A stretch of DNA of 46,091 nucleotides. Source: an uncultured Lachnospiraceae bacterium. GTDB taxonomy: Bacteria > Bacillota > Clostridia > Lachnospirales > Lachnospiraceae. Location: positions 1 through 46,091 of the forward strand of contig CANOLA010000016.1 in the NCBI GenBank assembly GCA_947566705.1, given 5' to 3'. The position numbers and the translations under genes are program-made. Numbering within the stretch: position 1 is the stretch's first letter; every line of letters starts with the position of its first letter. Below the pieces are notes generated by a model that searched no databases, was not told the origin of the DNA, and saw only the letters and a program-made list of their open reading frames with translations. Shown here in pieces: positions 16,582-24,748 of this stretch.

Positions 16582-17331
16582 TTATACATATGGCAGACTT
16601 TCCATTACTGCAAAGAGGTGTTCGTCTATTTCCTGCGTTATCCAGTAACGCCTTCCGCTAAAAAAGTCCAAAAATTTTTCTTTATCTCCTTTTAAATAAA
16701 ACACCTTATAGTCAGGATATGTATATTCCTCATCATAATCATAAGGATAATAGTAAGATACACCCTTAAACGAACCAAATCCCTCTTCGGCATCAAATCC
16801 GACAAGATAATAGGGCTTCAGTTTTTCCAGTATCTCTCTGCTCTTTTCATCTGTAAACATACCCGCAAGCTCTTCAGCATCCAAAAGCGGTTCCCCGTCC
16901 TGATAATCAGAAATGTTCTCTGCCGCATTAATCAGGTACTCTGATATCTCATTCAGCTTCTCTTTATGCTCTTTGCAGAATGCCGTCAGTTCATTCAGTC
17001 TTTTTTCACTCTCCTCATACGGAAGAGCAAGCACACCATTCTCTTCCTCAGGTGCCGGGAAAGCTTCCCAGTCGATGACAGCATCCATCGCAAGATCCGC
17101 CCAGGATCTCCCATAGGGACCTTCAAAAGATTCTTCAAAAGTTCCCGGGATAACATACATCCCTGTCCTTTCATTGGAAGAAAATGGTATAAGTTTTTCC
17201 TCTGCCCTATCGTCAACAGGCGCCAGTATATTATATGCCTTTGTTTGAATGGAAGAAGCCATCCTGCTGCCTGCCACAAGCAGTAAACCCAGACACAGGA
17301 CTGCGGCTGTCATCATCACTTTTTTCTTCAA
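16582..17331 (-). CDS. Small exported protein, paralog family member 2
   Basis: About 249 residues. I place the start at TTG 17331, preceded by AGAGGTGAAGAA, because from there it aligns with both paralogs (KKKVMMTAAVLCLGLLL signal peptide). A GTG at 17382 would add a charged 17-residue extension. The core matches the proteins at 13207 and 17474: ELTAFC.EHKEKLNEISEY, AENISDYQDGEPL, FTDEKSREILEKLKPYY, and a C-terminal EIDEHLFAVME. It is third after the riboswitch-B metallopeptidase and the lipoprotein, and probably on that transcript. Function unknown. Confidence 0.7.
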   Translation of the reverse strand: MKKKVMMTAAVLCLGLLLVAGSRMASSIQTKAYNILAPVDDRAEEKLIPFSSNERTGMYVIPGTFEESFEGPYGRSWADLAMDAVIDWEAFPAPEEENGVLALPYEESEKRLNELTAFCKEHKEKLNEISEYLINAAENISDYQDGEPLLDAEELAGMFTDEKSREILEKLKPYYLVGFDAEEGFGSFKGVSYYYPYDYDEEYTYPDYKVFYLKGDKEKFLDFFSGRRYWITQEIDEHLFAVMESLPYV

Positions 17332-17473
17332 TTCTTCACCTCTTATATTTCCCTTGTAATCCGATTCAGTATTTTCTATCACCCCATCTCCATGGCTGTG
17401 AAATGACAGCGTTTACAGCATGATTTTCCTTCTCTGCTTATATATTTGGACAGACATCCTCTTTGGTATTTAA

Positions 17474-18037
17474 TTATTCAATTGGAGTATATTCCCATAT
17501 AACAAAGAGATGTTTATCTATTTCCCTCACTTCAATCCAGTTAGTACTCATGTCATCCATAAAAGCCTCAAGTTCTTCTCCATCTGCCCCTATATATGCA
17601 ACCATATATAACTCAACCGGAGTCTGTTCATAAGGGTAATATACCTGCTTAAATTTATACCCATAATTACTTTCGGAAGGATAATAAGGCAGCAGCTTTT
17701 TCAATATCTCACTGCCCTCTTCATCTGTAAACATACTGGACAGTTCACCAATATCAGGAAGTTTTTCATCTTCTTTATAATCAGAGACATCCTCTACTGC
17801 GTTGATATAATATTCTGACATCTCATTCAGTTTCTCTTTGTGCTCATTACAAAACTCCGTAAGCTCATTCAGAATTTCTTCCCGCGCCTCTCTTGGAAAA
17901 GGTGACACTTTCTCCACCATATCCTCCTCAGAAGAGCTGGTCATGATGTCCTTCTCTTCCTTCTCTTCCATCCCGCAGCCCATCCCAAGCAATAAACTTA
18001 TGCAAATAATTCCAGCTGCCATCATCACTTTTTTCAC
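17474..18037 (-). CDS. Lipoprotein, paralog family member 3
   Basis: 187 residues starting at GTG 18037. Signal peptide with lipobox LGMGC; lipidation is predicted at about Cys21, followed by a charged linker. The core again reads ELTEFCNEHKEKLNEMSEYYINAVEDVSDY, with FTDEEGSEILKKLLPYYP and a C-terminal EIDKHLFVIWEY. Unlike the two soluble-looking paralogs, it is lipid-anchored. Its start overlaps the stop of the large metallopeptidase-like gene by 4 bases (GTGA), so the two are coupled and riboswitch-controlled. Function unknown; a surface partner of the large protein is plausible. Confidence 0.75.
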   Translation of the reverse strand: MKKVMMAAGIICISLLLGMGCGMEEKEEKDIMTSSSEEDMVEKVSPFPREAREEILNELTEFCNEHKEKLNEMSEYYINAVEDVSDYKEDEKLPDIGELSSMFTDEEGSEILKKLLPYYPSESNYGYKFKQVYYPYEQTPVELYMVAYIGADGEELEAFMDDMSTNWIEVREIDKHLFVIWEYTPIE

Positions 18038-21000
18038 TCTTTTACCTCCACCATTTTACAAGTTTTGGTATTCCATTTGTAATTCTTTTTTCTTTCTTTA
18101 TTATATGTAGGATTACTTTTTATTGCCTTTGAATTCTTTTGAAGATACCCATAAGGCACATAATACTGCAAATGATTTTCTTTGAAAGCATAAAGAATCA
18201 TCTCGATATCATTCGAGACTGCAGAACCGTTTTGTTTCATAATTCCCTTTACGTCTGGCATTCCATAACCACCTTTCTCATATGCTAATTCTTCATTTGG
18301 ATTTGGTTCATATCCATGGTTACAAGATGCCTCATAATACATATCCTTTAACCCCATAACATGTCCAAATTCATGTGCAATAACCCCTTCATAATACACG
18401 AATGGACGTAATTTCTGCCTATAAGTTACACACTTTCCACTTTTCTTGTTTTTATGCTTTTTATTAGTACAAATACTAGTGTACATAGTAACCTCACGAT
18501 TACAGTCTGATTTCCAGTTAACCCCGTCCATATGAGACCTTCCACACACTCCACTCTTCAAATGCACTTTAATATATCTCCCATATTTCTTCTTATCCTC
18601 TGTAACCTTTACGGAAAAGTTCACTTTCATACCTTTGTAAAAGTCATATTTAGAGCCTTTATAAACTCCACTCCAGCGGGATGTAATTCCATCTATCGCC
18701 AAATCCTTAAGAGTACAGTTTTTCCCTTGTCTTTTTATAATGTTTTCATTTTCTTCTTGTTGCTTCAATGTAAGATTTTCCGTTTTTAACACATCGCCAG
18801 CCTTTTCCTGAGCGTCATCATCAAAACGAACTATCAGATTCATCACCACATTATTTCCATTTACACGTAAATAAGAAGGAGAACTCATCTCATTATAAAA
18901 GTTTAAAGCAAGTTCAGGAAACATCTTTTCTACCGTATCCACCCGCAGCGGAGCCGGTCTGCCAAGAAGTGTCCCATGTCCTTCCCATGGATCCCCATCT
19001 TCATCCAGCATACCATCCTCGTTCCCTGGATACTCATCAACATCCAGTATACCGTCCCCATCCCCGTCTTCACTTGTAGGGTCGGAAATTACAGGCAAAA
19101 CATAAATTTCACCCAGCATCTGCTCCAGCGTAACTCCATCCTTATTTCTCAGGTTCCGGTATCTATTGCTCCATCCGGCATACCACCATGCTTCCTTATA
19201 ATACGTTTCAAGATACCCGGAAAAGGTCGGAAGAACCACCGTACCGTCCTCTTTTACAGTCACCCGCTCCTGGTTTACCTCCTCCCAGTCCGTCAGTCCA
19301 TCCCCGTCCGTATCTGTAGGTCCGTCACACACAAGCTCACTTTTAAGCACAATCGTACTCAGCCCCAGACCGGTAATCATGTGATAAGCCGTGTTCGGCA
19401 CATCCGGTACAAACCCGTAAATATAATCCAGTACCCCATCTGTAAAATTATGATAATTATTTAACAGTTTTCCTTTTGTCTGGTTAGCCAGCATATCATT
19501 CCATGAGCCACTCTGAGTTCTTGGATGTACAACCAGACAATGTATATCTGCTTCTGCCATATCCCCAATCAGAGAAAAACTGTTTGTATTTACATATGAA
19601 TTGCCCAAAAATACCGCTGTTTTAAAGGCGTCATCCCGCATCCCAAGACCGGTTAATGCGTTTACCTGCTTATCAATTAAATCCGCTCTCGGTCTTGTGT
19701 TTGCAAGCGTATTTATCATGGTATTTATCTGGGTAAGGTTACCTGCATATTTGCTGCCATAAGAGGTACGGACCACCTCCCCGTTCTGGTCAATGATGTA
19801 GAATCTCACGCTTTTGCTCTTATATTCCACAGTCCTGCATATTTGTGCAATATTTTTTGTAATTGACTGGAATTCTTTCGTTGTCAGCCCTTCCACATTA
19901 TTGTTAATACAAAAAGCAATATCCACCCTCTCCCGATCAGGCGTCTTTTCTGCTTCATCAGACCTCTCCATGGAAAATGCCTGAATTTCATCAGCTGCCA
20001 GGTCACTTTCCGGAAGCTCACCGCCCTCTGTCGCGGTTCTCTTCCCGTCACTTTCGTTCTGAAGTCCCATAGGAACCGGCATGGAGCCCTTCACCTCATT
20101 TTTTTCAGAAAGATTATCCACCTCAAATCCGATCTCACACAGCCATAACTCCATATCAAGGATGCAGTATGTCCCGATTTCATCGACGGTTGCCTGAATA
20201 CTGTGATGTTCTTCATCCACTGTCGTATTTACCGGACAGAGAAAATTCTCATCCTCGTCAAATTTAAATACCTGATACCGTTTGATTCCTTTCAGCTCTT
20301 CTGAACTGTACTCGTCATAAATATACTTTTCATTAATTTCAAAATTCAGGGTAATGCTTTCAATCCCCTCCGGGGACGTATCATTCAGCAGAAGAATCTC
20401 CGGTATGCAGCCCAGCATATATTCCTGCTGAACCGCATTTGCATACGCACTTTCGCGCACCAGCATCTCAGAGACTGCACCGCCGCTTCCTTTCACGGAA
20501 AAGCTCATCTGGTACTGTTCATTTTTATCATTGACCTGTTCCAGAACAGGATTGTCCTTGTCAAACGCATACTCATACCGGTACTCTGCATCCGGATATC
20601 CGAAAGTTTCCGGATTCAGCGGATCTAAGCCAATCTGGATTTCATATCCGTCCAAAAGTGTATCCCCGTCTGTATCTGCTTTTGCCGGGTCTGTCCCGTA
20701 TATTTCGACCTCCTCTCCATCCGTCAGCAGGTCAGAATCCGTATCCGCCATATAACAGTCTGTTCCCAGCTCCTGCTCCTTTAAGGTATTCAGCCCGTCC
20801 TCGTCAAAATCCCATTCGCCGTCTGCAATCCCCGACTCCGGGTCTGTATATTTCGTAGTGGGATCCGTTGAAGAATAAAATACCTCATAGCCATCCTTCA
20901 GGCCGTCCCCGTCGGTATCCGCATTATTTGCATCCGTTCCGTATTCTTCTTCATAATCGTCAGGAATCCCGTCCCCGTCAGTATCCTTCATCGAATCCCA

Positions 21001-21894
21001 GTCCTCACTGTCAGGATACTGATACTCTTCCTCACTCTCTGCTCCACTGTTTTCTTCACTATCCTCTGCCTCCACAGTATATTCATGCACAGAATACGCA
21101 TACGGTTCGTCATTTTCCGTACCGCCGCACCCGTTAAAGCCAAAGGAAACCGTTTTACCTGCCTTTATCACACTGTTGTGCCCTGCATTTTTCACCACGT
21201 AATGGTTTTTTTCACAGGATTCTATGTCTGCATTCCAGATTTGTGTGATCTCCCTGTCATAATCAAACTCCAGCACCCAGTCCTCAATTGCAGTATCACT
21301 GTTGTTTGTGATGGAAACTGCCGCGGAAAATCCGCTCTCCCAGTCATTTGACACCTCATAGCTGACGGAATAGTTCCCTTCATTTACAAGAACCGGCTTT
21401 CCAGGCAGCTTATATTCCTTCGGAAAGCCCGGGAAGTTTTCCTGTCCGCTGAAACCAAACTCCACACTCCTGCCAGCTGCAATATCCTCATTCCATCCGG
21501 CATTCTTTATCACATAATAATCTTCTTTGTGACTGCTGACTTCTGCGTTCCAGATATTGGAAATTTCGCCGCTGTAATCCATTCCAAGACACCAGTTTTC
21601 AATGCTGGCATCTGCGGTATTTTCAATTTTTACACTGGCATTGTATCCGCCCTCCCAGTGTCCCGTAAGGGTAAAAACCACCCTGAAATCTTTTCCCTCA
21701 TAAATATCTTCCATCGTAACGCCGTCCCAGCCGTCCGGCTCCGTTTTTTCACCGGCTGACACCTCCTTTCCGGCGGTCTCTGCAGCCATGGAAGTCTCCG
21801 TTCCCTCCGGAACCGTCCCGGCATATACCCTTGTATTCATACTTCCCATTCCGACTGCCGCTGCCAGTACCAGTGCCAGTATCCGCTTTGTCAT
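18034..21894 (-). CDS. Large secreted protein: two CBM2-like domains, type-3 repeats, degenerate vWA, metzincin-like peptidase
   Basis: 1286 residues. Signal peptide at ~1-25. Two CBM2-like domains at ~65-165 and ~175-275, nearly the same as those of the 9603 protein. Type-3 calcium repeats (DTDGDGIPDDYE, DTDGDGLKDG) at ~305-435. A beta module at ~445-620. A vWA-fold region (RVDIAFCINNNVEG) at ~660-840 where the MIDAS DxSxS is lost, another type-3 repeat, and a C-terminal domain. That domain has VIAHEFGHVMGLKDMYY, the HExxHxxGxxD zinc motif of metzincins (third ligand Asp rather than His). It is predicted to be an extracellular zinc endopeptidase. It lies behind c-di-GMP-I riboswitch B and heads an operon with a lipoprotein and a small exported protein. 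Confidence 0.87.
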   Translation of the reverse strand: MTKRILALVLAAAVGMGSMNTRVYAGTVPEGTETSMAAETAGKEVSAGEKTEPDGWDGVTMEDIYEGKDFRVVFTLTGHWEGGYNASVKIENTADASIENWCLGMDYSGEISNIWNAEVSSHKEDYYVIKNAGWNEDIAAGRSVEFGFSGQENFPGFPKEYKLPGKPVLVNEGNYSVSYEVSNDWESGFSAAVSITNNSDTAIEDWVLEFDYDREITQIWNADIESCEKNHYVVKNAGHNSVIKAGKTVSFGFNGCGGTENDEPYAYSVHEYTVEAEDSEENSGAESEEEYQYPDSEDWDSMKDTDGDGIPDDYEEEYGTDANNADTDGDGLKDGYEVFYSSTDPTTKYTDPESGIADGEWDFDEDGLNTLKEQELGTDCYMADTDSDLLTDGEEVEIYGTDPAKADTDGDTLLDGYEIQIGLDPLNPETFGYPDAEYRYEYAFDKDNPVLEQVNDKNEQYQMSFSVKGSGGAVSEMLVRESAYANAVQQEYMLGCIPEILLLNDTSPEGIESITLNFEINEKYIYDEYSSEELKGIKRYQVFKFDEDENFLCPVNTTVDEEHHSIQATVDEIGTYCILDMELWLCEIGFEVDNLSEKNEVKGSMPVPMGLQNESDGKRTATEGGELPESDLAADEIQAFSMERSDEAEKTPDRERVDIAFCINNNVEGLTTKEFQSITKNIAQICRTVEYKSKSVRFYIIDQNGEVVRTSYGSKYAGNLTQINTMINTLANTRPRADLIDKQVNALTGLGMRDDAFKTAVFLGNSYVNTNSFSLIGDMAEADIHCLVVHPRTQSGSWNDMLANQTKGKLLNNYHNFTDGVLDYIYGFVPDVPNTAYHMITGLGLSTIVLKSELVCDGPTDTDGDGLTDWEEVNQERVTVKEDGTVVLPTFSGYLETYYKEAWWYAGWSNRYRNLRNKDGVTLEQMLGEIYVLPVISDPTSEDGDGDGILDVDEYPGNEDGMLDEDGDPWEGHGTLLGRPAPLRVDTVEKMFPELALNFYNEMSSPSYLRVNGNNVVMNLIVRFDDDAQEKAGDVLKTENLTLKQQEENENIIKRQGKNCTLKDLAIDGITSRWSGVYKGSKYDFYKGMKVNFSVKVTEDKKKYGRYIKVHLKSGVCGRSHMDGVNWKSDCNREVTMYTSICTNKKHKNKKSGKCVTYRQKLRPFVYYEGVIAHEFGHVMGLKDMYYEASCNHGYEPNPNEELAYEKGGYGMPDVKGIMKQNGSAVSNDIEMILYAFKENHLQYYVPYGYLQKNSKAIKSNPTYNKERKKNYKWNTKTCKMVEVKE

Positions 21895-21951
21895 TTTCCT
21901 TTTTTGTTTTCACCATTATCACTTTCTCCTTTCCATTGGTGGCATATACGC

Positions 21952-21989
21952 AAAAAAGCCGCAATGAACCATTGATATTCACTGCGGCT
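21952..21989 (-). terminator. Terminator of c-di-GMP riboswitch B
   Basis: Stem AGCCGCAGTGAA / TTCATTGCGGCT as transcribed, followed by TTTTTT. It is nearly identical to the terminator at 12985-13023, with a different loop. Confidence 0.85.
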
Positions 21990-22076
21990 GAACCATCCTA
22001 AAATGCATACCATACCCAAAAACTGCATTCCGTAGACTTCAGGCTTTGCGTCCCCAGGTTTCCCTGGGTTTGCCTT
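21985..22076 (-). promoter_or_regulatory. c-di-GMP-I (GEMM-I) riboswitch, copy B
   Basis: The same elements as copy A: GGCAAACCC, CCCAGG-GAAA-CCTGGG, GGACGCAAAGCC, CTGAAGTCTACGG and GGATGGTTCAG. The GAAA-capped stem pairs G-C where copy A has G-U, so pairing is preserved. The selectivity base before CAAACC is again G, favouring c-di-GMP. It controls the operon 21894-16582. Confidence 0.92.
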
Positions 22077-22087
22077 TTCATGGATTT

Positions 22088-22116
22088 ATTTTATCATAAT
22101 TCCAAATTAAAGACAA
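22088..22116 (-). promoter_or_regulatory. Promoter of riboswitch locus B
   Basis: TTGTCT and TAAAAT are separated by 17 bases. Alignable with locus A, so promoter, aptamer and terminator were duplicated as one unit. Confidence 0.55.
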
Positions 22117-22153
22117 GCAATTACTTTATTTATAAAATTATTTTATCCACAAC

Positions 22154-23446
22154 TTACGAAACCTTCAGCACAAATTTCTGTATCTCCTTCTCATCCGAAA
22201 CCTTTTCAATCTGTGCCCCAATCTGGCGCAGCTTCTCCTCAAATGATTCATAACCGCGCTCAATATAATAAATATCATCTATAATCGTGATACCGTCTGC
22301 CACCAGTCCTGCAATCACAAGCGCAGCGCCCGCCCTTAAATCCGGTGCATTTACCCGTGCTCCTGAATAGTTCTGCACGCCGCGTATTATCGCGATATTA
22401 CTTTCCACCTTGATATCCGCCCCCATACGTGTCAGCTCATCCACGTATTTAAAACGGTTCTCAAAAATACTTTCCGTCACCGTGCTTGTTCCCTCTGCAA
22501 TGCCGAGAATCACCGCCATCTGCGGCTGCATGTCTGTCGGGAATCCCGGATACGGCAGCGTCGTTACCTGGGTATGATGCAGGCTGCGGTCCGAAATCAC
22601 ACGAACTGCATCATCAAATTCCTCCACCCGGCATCCGACTTCCAGAAGCTTCGCCGTGGTGGCTTCCAGATGCTTTGGAATTACATCCCTCACCATCACA
22701 TCACCGCCTGCTGCGGCAACTGCAAACATAAATGTCCCGGCCTCAATCTGGTCCGGAATTACTGAATATTCTGTTTTATGGAGTTTCTCCACACCCACGA
22801 TACGGATTACGTCTGTACCGGCACCGCGGATATTTGCCCCCATGCTGTTTAAAAAGTTGGCAACATCAACCACATGCGGTTCTTTTGCTGCATTCTCTAT
22901 TACCGTTTTTCCATCCGCCATGGCGGCAGCCATCATAATATTAATCGTCGCTCCGACAGATACCTTGTCAAGATAAATATGAGTCCCCTTAAGGTTCTCT
23001 GCCTCTGCCACTACCAGACCGTGTTCAATTTCCACATTTGCGCCCATAGCACGAAAGCCCTTGATGTGCAGGTCAATCGGCCGGCTTCCGATATCACAGC
23101 CGCCCGGAAGTGCCACCTCAGCCTTTTTATATTTGCCCAGCAATGCTCCAATCAGATAATAGGAAGCCCGGATTCTCCTTATAAACTCATTATCCACGCT
23201 GACGTCGCGGATAAATGAACCATTGATTTTTACGGTATGTTCATCCACACGCTCTACCTGCGCCCCGATTTCCTCAATCGCCTGTAACAGGACATTGATA
23301 TCCCTGACATTTGGTAAATTGTCTATTGTGACAGTTTCATCCGTCATGATTGCTGCTGCCAGTATTGCAAGTGCTGCATTCTTTGCACCACCGATTTTCA
23401 CTTCACCACTCAGCGTATTTCCGCCTTTGATTACATACTGTTCCAT
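22154..23446 (-). CDS. murA: UDP-N-acetylglucosamine 1-carboxyvinyltransferase
   Basis: A cytosolic enzyme for the first committed peptidoglycan step, transferring enolpyruvyl from PEP to UDP-GlcNAc. About 430 residues from MEQYVIKGG, whose ATG at 23446 is preceded by GAGGTGG. The N-terminal GAKNAAL motif and the catalytic loop PGGCDIGSRP (Cys near residue 117; the residue targeted by fosfomycin) are present. The C-terminal half repeats the fold. It is separated from the PrsA-like gene upstream by 170 bases containing a shikimate-kinase relic. Confidence 0.96.
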   Translation of the reverse strand: MEQYVIKGGNTLSGEVKIGGAKNAALAILAAAIMTDETVTIDNLPNVRDINVLLQAIEEIGAQVERVDEHTVKINGSFIRDVSVDNEFIRRIRASYYLIGALLGKYKKAEVALPGGCDIGSRPIDLHIKGFRAMGANVEIEHGLVVAEAENLKGTHIYLDKVSVGATINIMMAAAMADGKTVIENAAKEPHVVDVANFLNSMGANIRGAGTDVIRIVGVEKLHKTEYSVIPDQIEAGTFMFAVAAAGGDVMVRDVIPKHLEATTAKLLEVGCRVEEFDDAVRVISDRSLHHTQVTTLPYPGFPTDMQPQMAVILGIAEGTSTVTESIFENRFKYVDELTRMGADIKVESNIAIIRGVQNYSGARVNAPDLRAGAALVIAGLVADGITIIDDIYYIERGYESFEEKLRQIGAQIEKVSDEKEIQKFVLKVS

Positions 23447-23550
23447 ATCCCACCTCAAAAATGAAATGCCCTACTATCTATACTATTCGTTACTTTTGTG
23501 ATTGCTATTCAAATTTTTTATTTTTATTTTAAAAACGGCAGACCGGCTGG

Positions 23551-23616
23551 TTAGGCCTTTGCATGGATAACGCCGACAGTGCTCTTACCCACCCCCGGCA
23601 TTCCATAAATGTACTG
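23551..23616 (-). pseudogene. Relic of a shikimate kinase N-terminus
   Basis: Immediately after the TAG of the foldase gene, and in its frame, the sequence reads YIYGMPGVGKSTVGVIHAKA, then TAA at 23551-23553. GMPGVGKSTVGV is the P-loop of clostridial shikimate kinases (AroK). Only about 20 codons remain and no start with a ribosome-binding site is visible, so this is a truncated gene fragment. Read-through of the TAG would append it to the foldase. Confidence 0.55.
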
Positions 23617-24660
23617 CTACTGCGTACTTTCCATATTTTCCGTGGCAGCATTCGGGTCTGTCTGTGTCAGGGAATTCTTAAATACAATTTTTGCAAGGGC
23701 TTTCTCCTCAACTTCCCATCCGTCCTTTTTCTGCCAGCCTTCAAGCACCTCCTGGTATTTTTCACTCTTTCGGGTATTGATAATGGTCTCGCGGTTCTGC
23801 TTTGTTGCCTCCTCGTCTGTTTCCGCGTCAAGTTTTACAAAATAAAGCGCACTTTCTGTCTCAATCAGTCCGGAAGTCTCCCCTTCCTTCAGTGCATCCA
23901 GTTCTTTTCTGACGGCCTCCTCCAGCTGGGTGTCATCCGCTGCATATGCGCCGGTTGTAACCTCCTGGTTATGGGCCTTTGCAACACCGCTCAGTGTCGC
24001 CCCGTCCTCCTTAAGCTCTGCTTCCATTTTCCGGGCATCTTCCTTAAGGCCTGCTTTTTCCTCATCCGTGTATTCTGTCTGGGTTCCGTTCTCATCCGTA
24101 CGGGAATCCGTGGCAATCTTAACCATACTGTACCCGCGTTTATTAGCCTCTTCATCGGAAACATTTGTATCCGCCTCCGCCTCAATGGCTTTTTTCATTT
24201 TGCTTCTTATGGTATAAAGCGTCAGAACCTCTTCCACAATTTCCTGGTCCGCCCCCATTTCCTCAAGGGTATCCCCGGAATTTGCCTCTATAAACTTTTT
24301 TGCGGCTTCCTCTACCGCTGTTTTATCCTCATCTGTAAACTCAATCTTATAATCGTCCATATGGGCTTTCAGTGTATACATTTCATGCAGCTGCTCCATG
24401 GCGGAATCCTTCACGCTGTCTTCAATCGTGGAATCCCCTCCAAGCGTCTGGCTCCAGATTTCCTCGTTGCCAAGATACATCCTGTACTGGTCCTCCAGCG
24501 CTGCCTGCTGGTAACGGCACATAAAATTTGCAACGCCAAGGGTTACTGTCTGGCCTTTCATGGATGCTGCCTTTGCATCTTTATTTATTCCGCATCCGGT
24601 AAATGCTGATGCGCAGAGCGCACCTGCAAGAATTACTGCTGCTATACGTTTCAACTTCAT
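23617..24660 (-). CDS. PrsA/SurA-like foldase lipoprotein
   Basis: About 347 residues. The N-terminal signal peptide ends in lipobox FTGCG, so it is lipid-anchored outside the membrane. The body is helical and charged, as in the SurA/PrsA N-terminal chaperone domain, with a weak parvulin-like region at about residues 195-300 (EEANKRGYSMVKI, ALKEGETSGLIETESALYFVKLD). It probably helps fold exported proteins, and the large secreted proteins nearby would be plausible clients. GGGAGGA lies right before two adjacent ATGs; I chose the second (24660). Downstream is the shikimate-kinase relic. Confidence 0.8.
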   Translation of the reverse strand: MKLKRIAAVILAGALCASAFTGCGINKDAKAASMKGQTVTLGVANFMCRYQQAALEDQYRMYLGNEEIWSQTLGGDSTIEDSVKDSAMEQLHEMYTLKAHMDDYKIEFTDEDKTAVEEAAKKFIEANSGDTLEEMGADQEIVEEVLTLYTIRSKMKKAIEAEADTNVSDEEANKRGYSMVKIATDSRTDENGTQTEYTDEEKAGLKEDARKMEAELKEDGATLSGVAKAHNQEVTTGAYAADDTQLEEAVRKELDALKEGETSGLIETESALYFVKLDAETDEEATKQNRETIINTRKSEKYQEVLEGWQKKDGWEVEEKALAKIVFKNSLTQTDPNAATENMESTQ

Positions 24661-24748
24661 CATTCCTCCCACCTGTCTGCCCTGTGTGCGAGCACTCGTT
24701 CCTATATTATAGTGCTTTTCCCCGCAAGTATCAAGAGTTTTTTAAAAT

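Noticed and set aside
22143-22151. An isolated TTATCCACA DnaA box just past the murA stop
   Set aside because: Single copy in an AT-rich gap with no replication gene nearby; probably chance.
23563-24609. A 348-codon open frame on the plus strand
   Set aside because: It lies antisense to the PrsA-like lipoprotein gene, has Cys/Phe-rich composition typical of reversed coding, and no ribosome-binding site.
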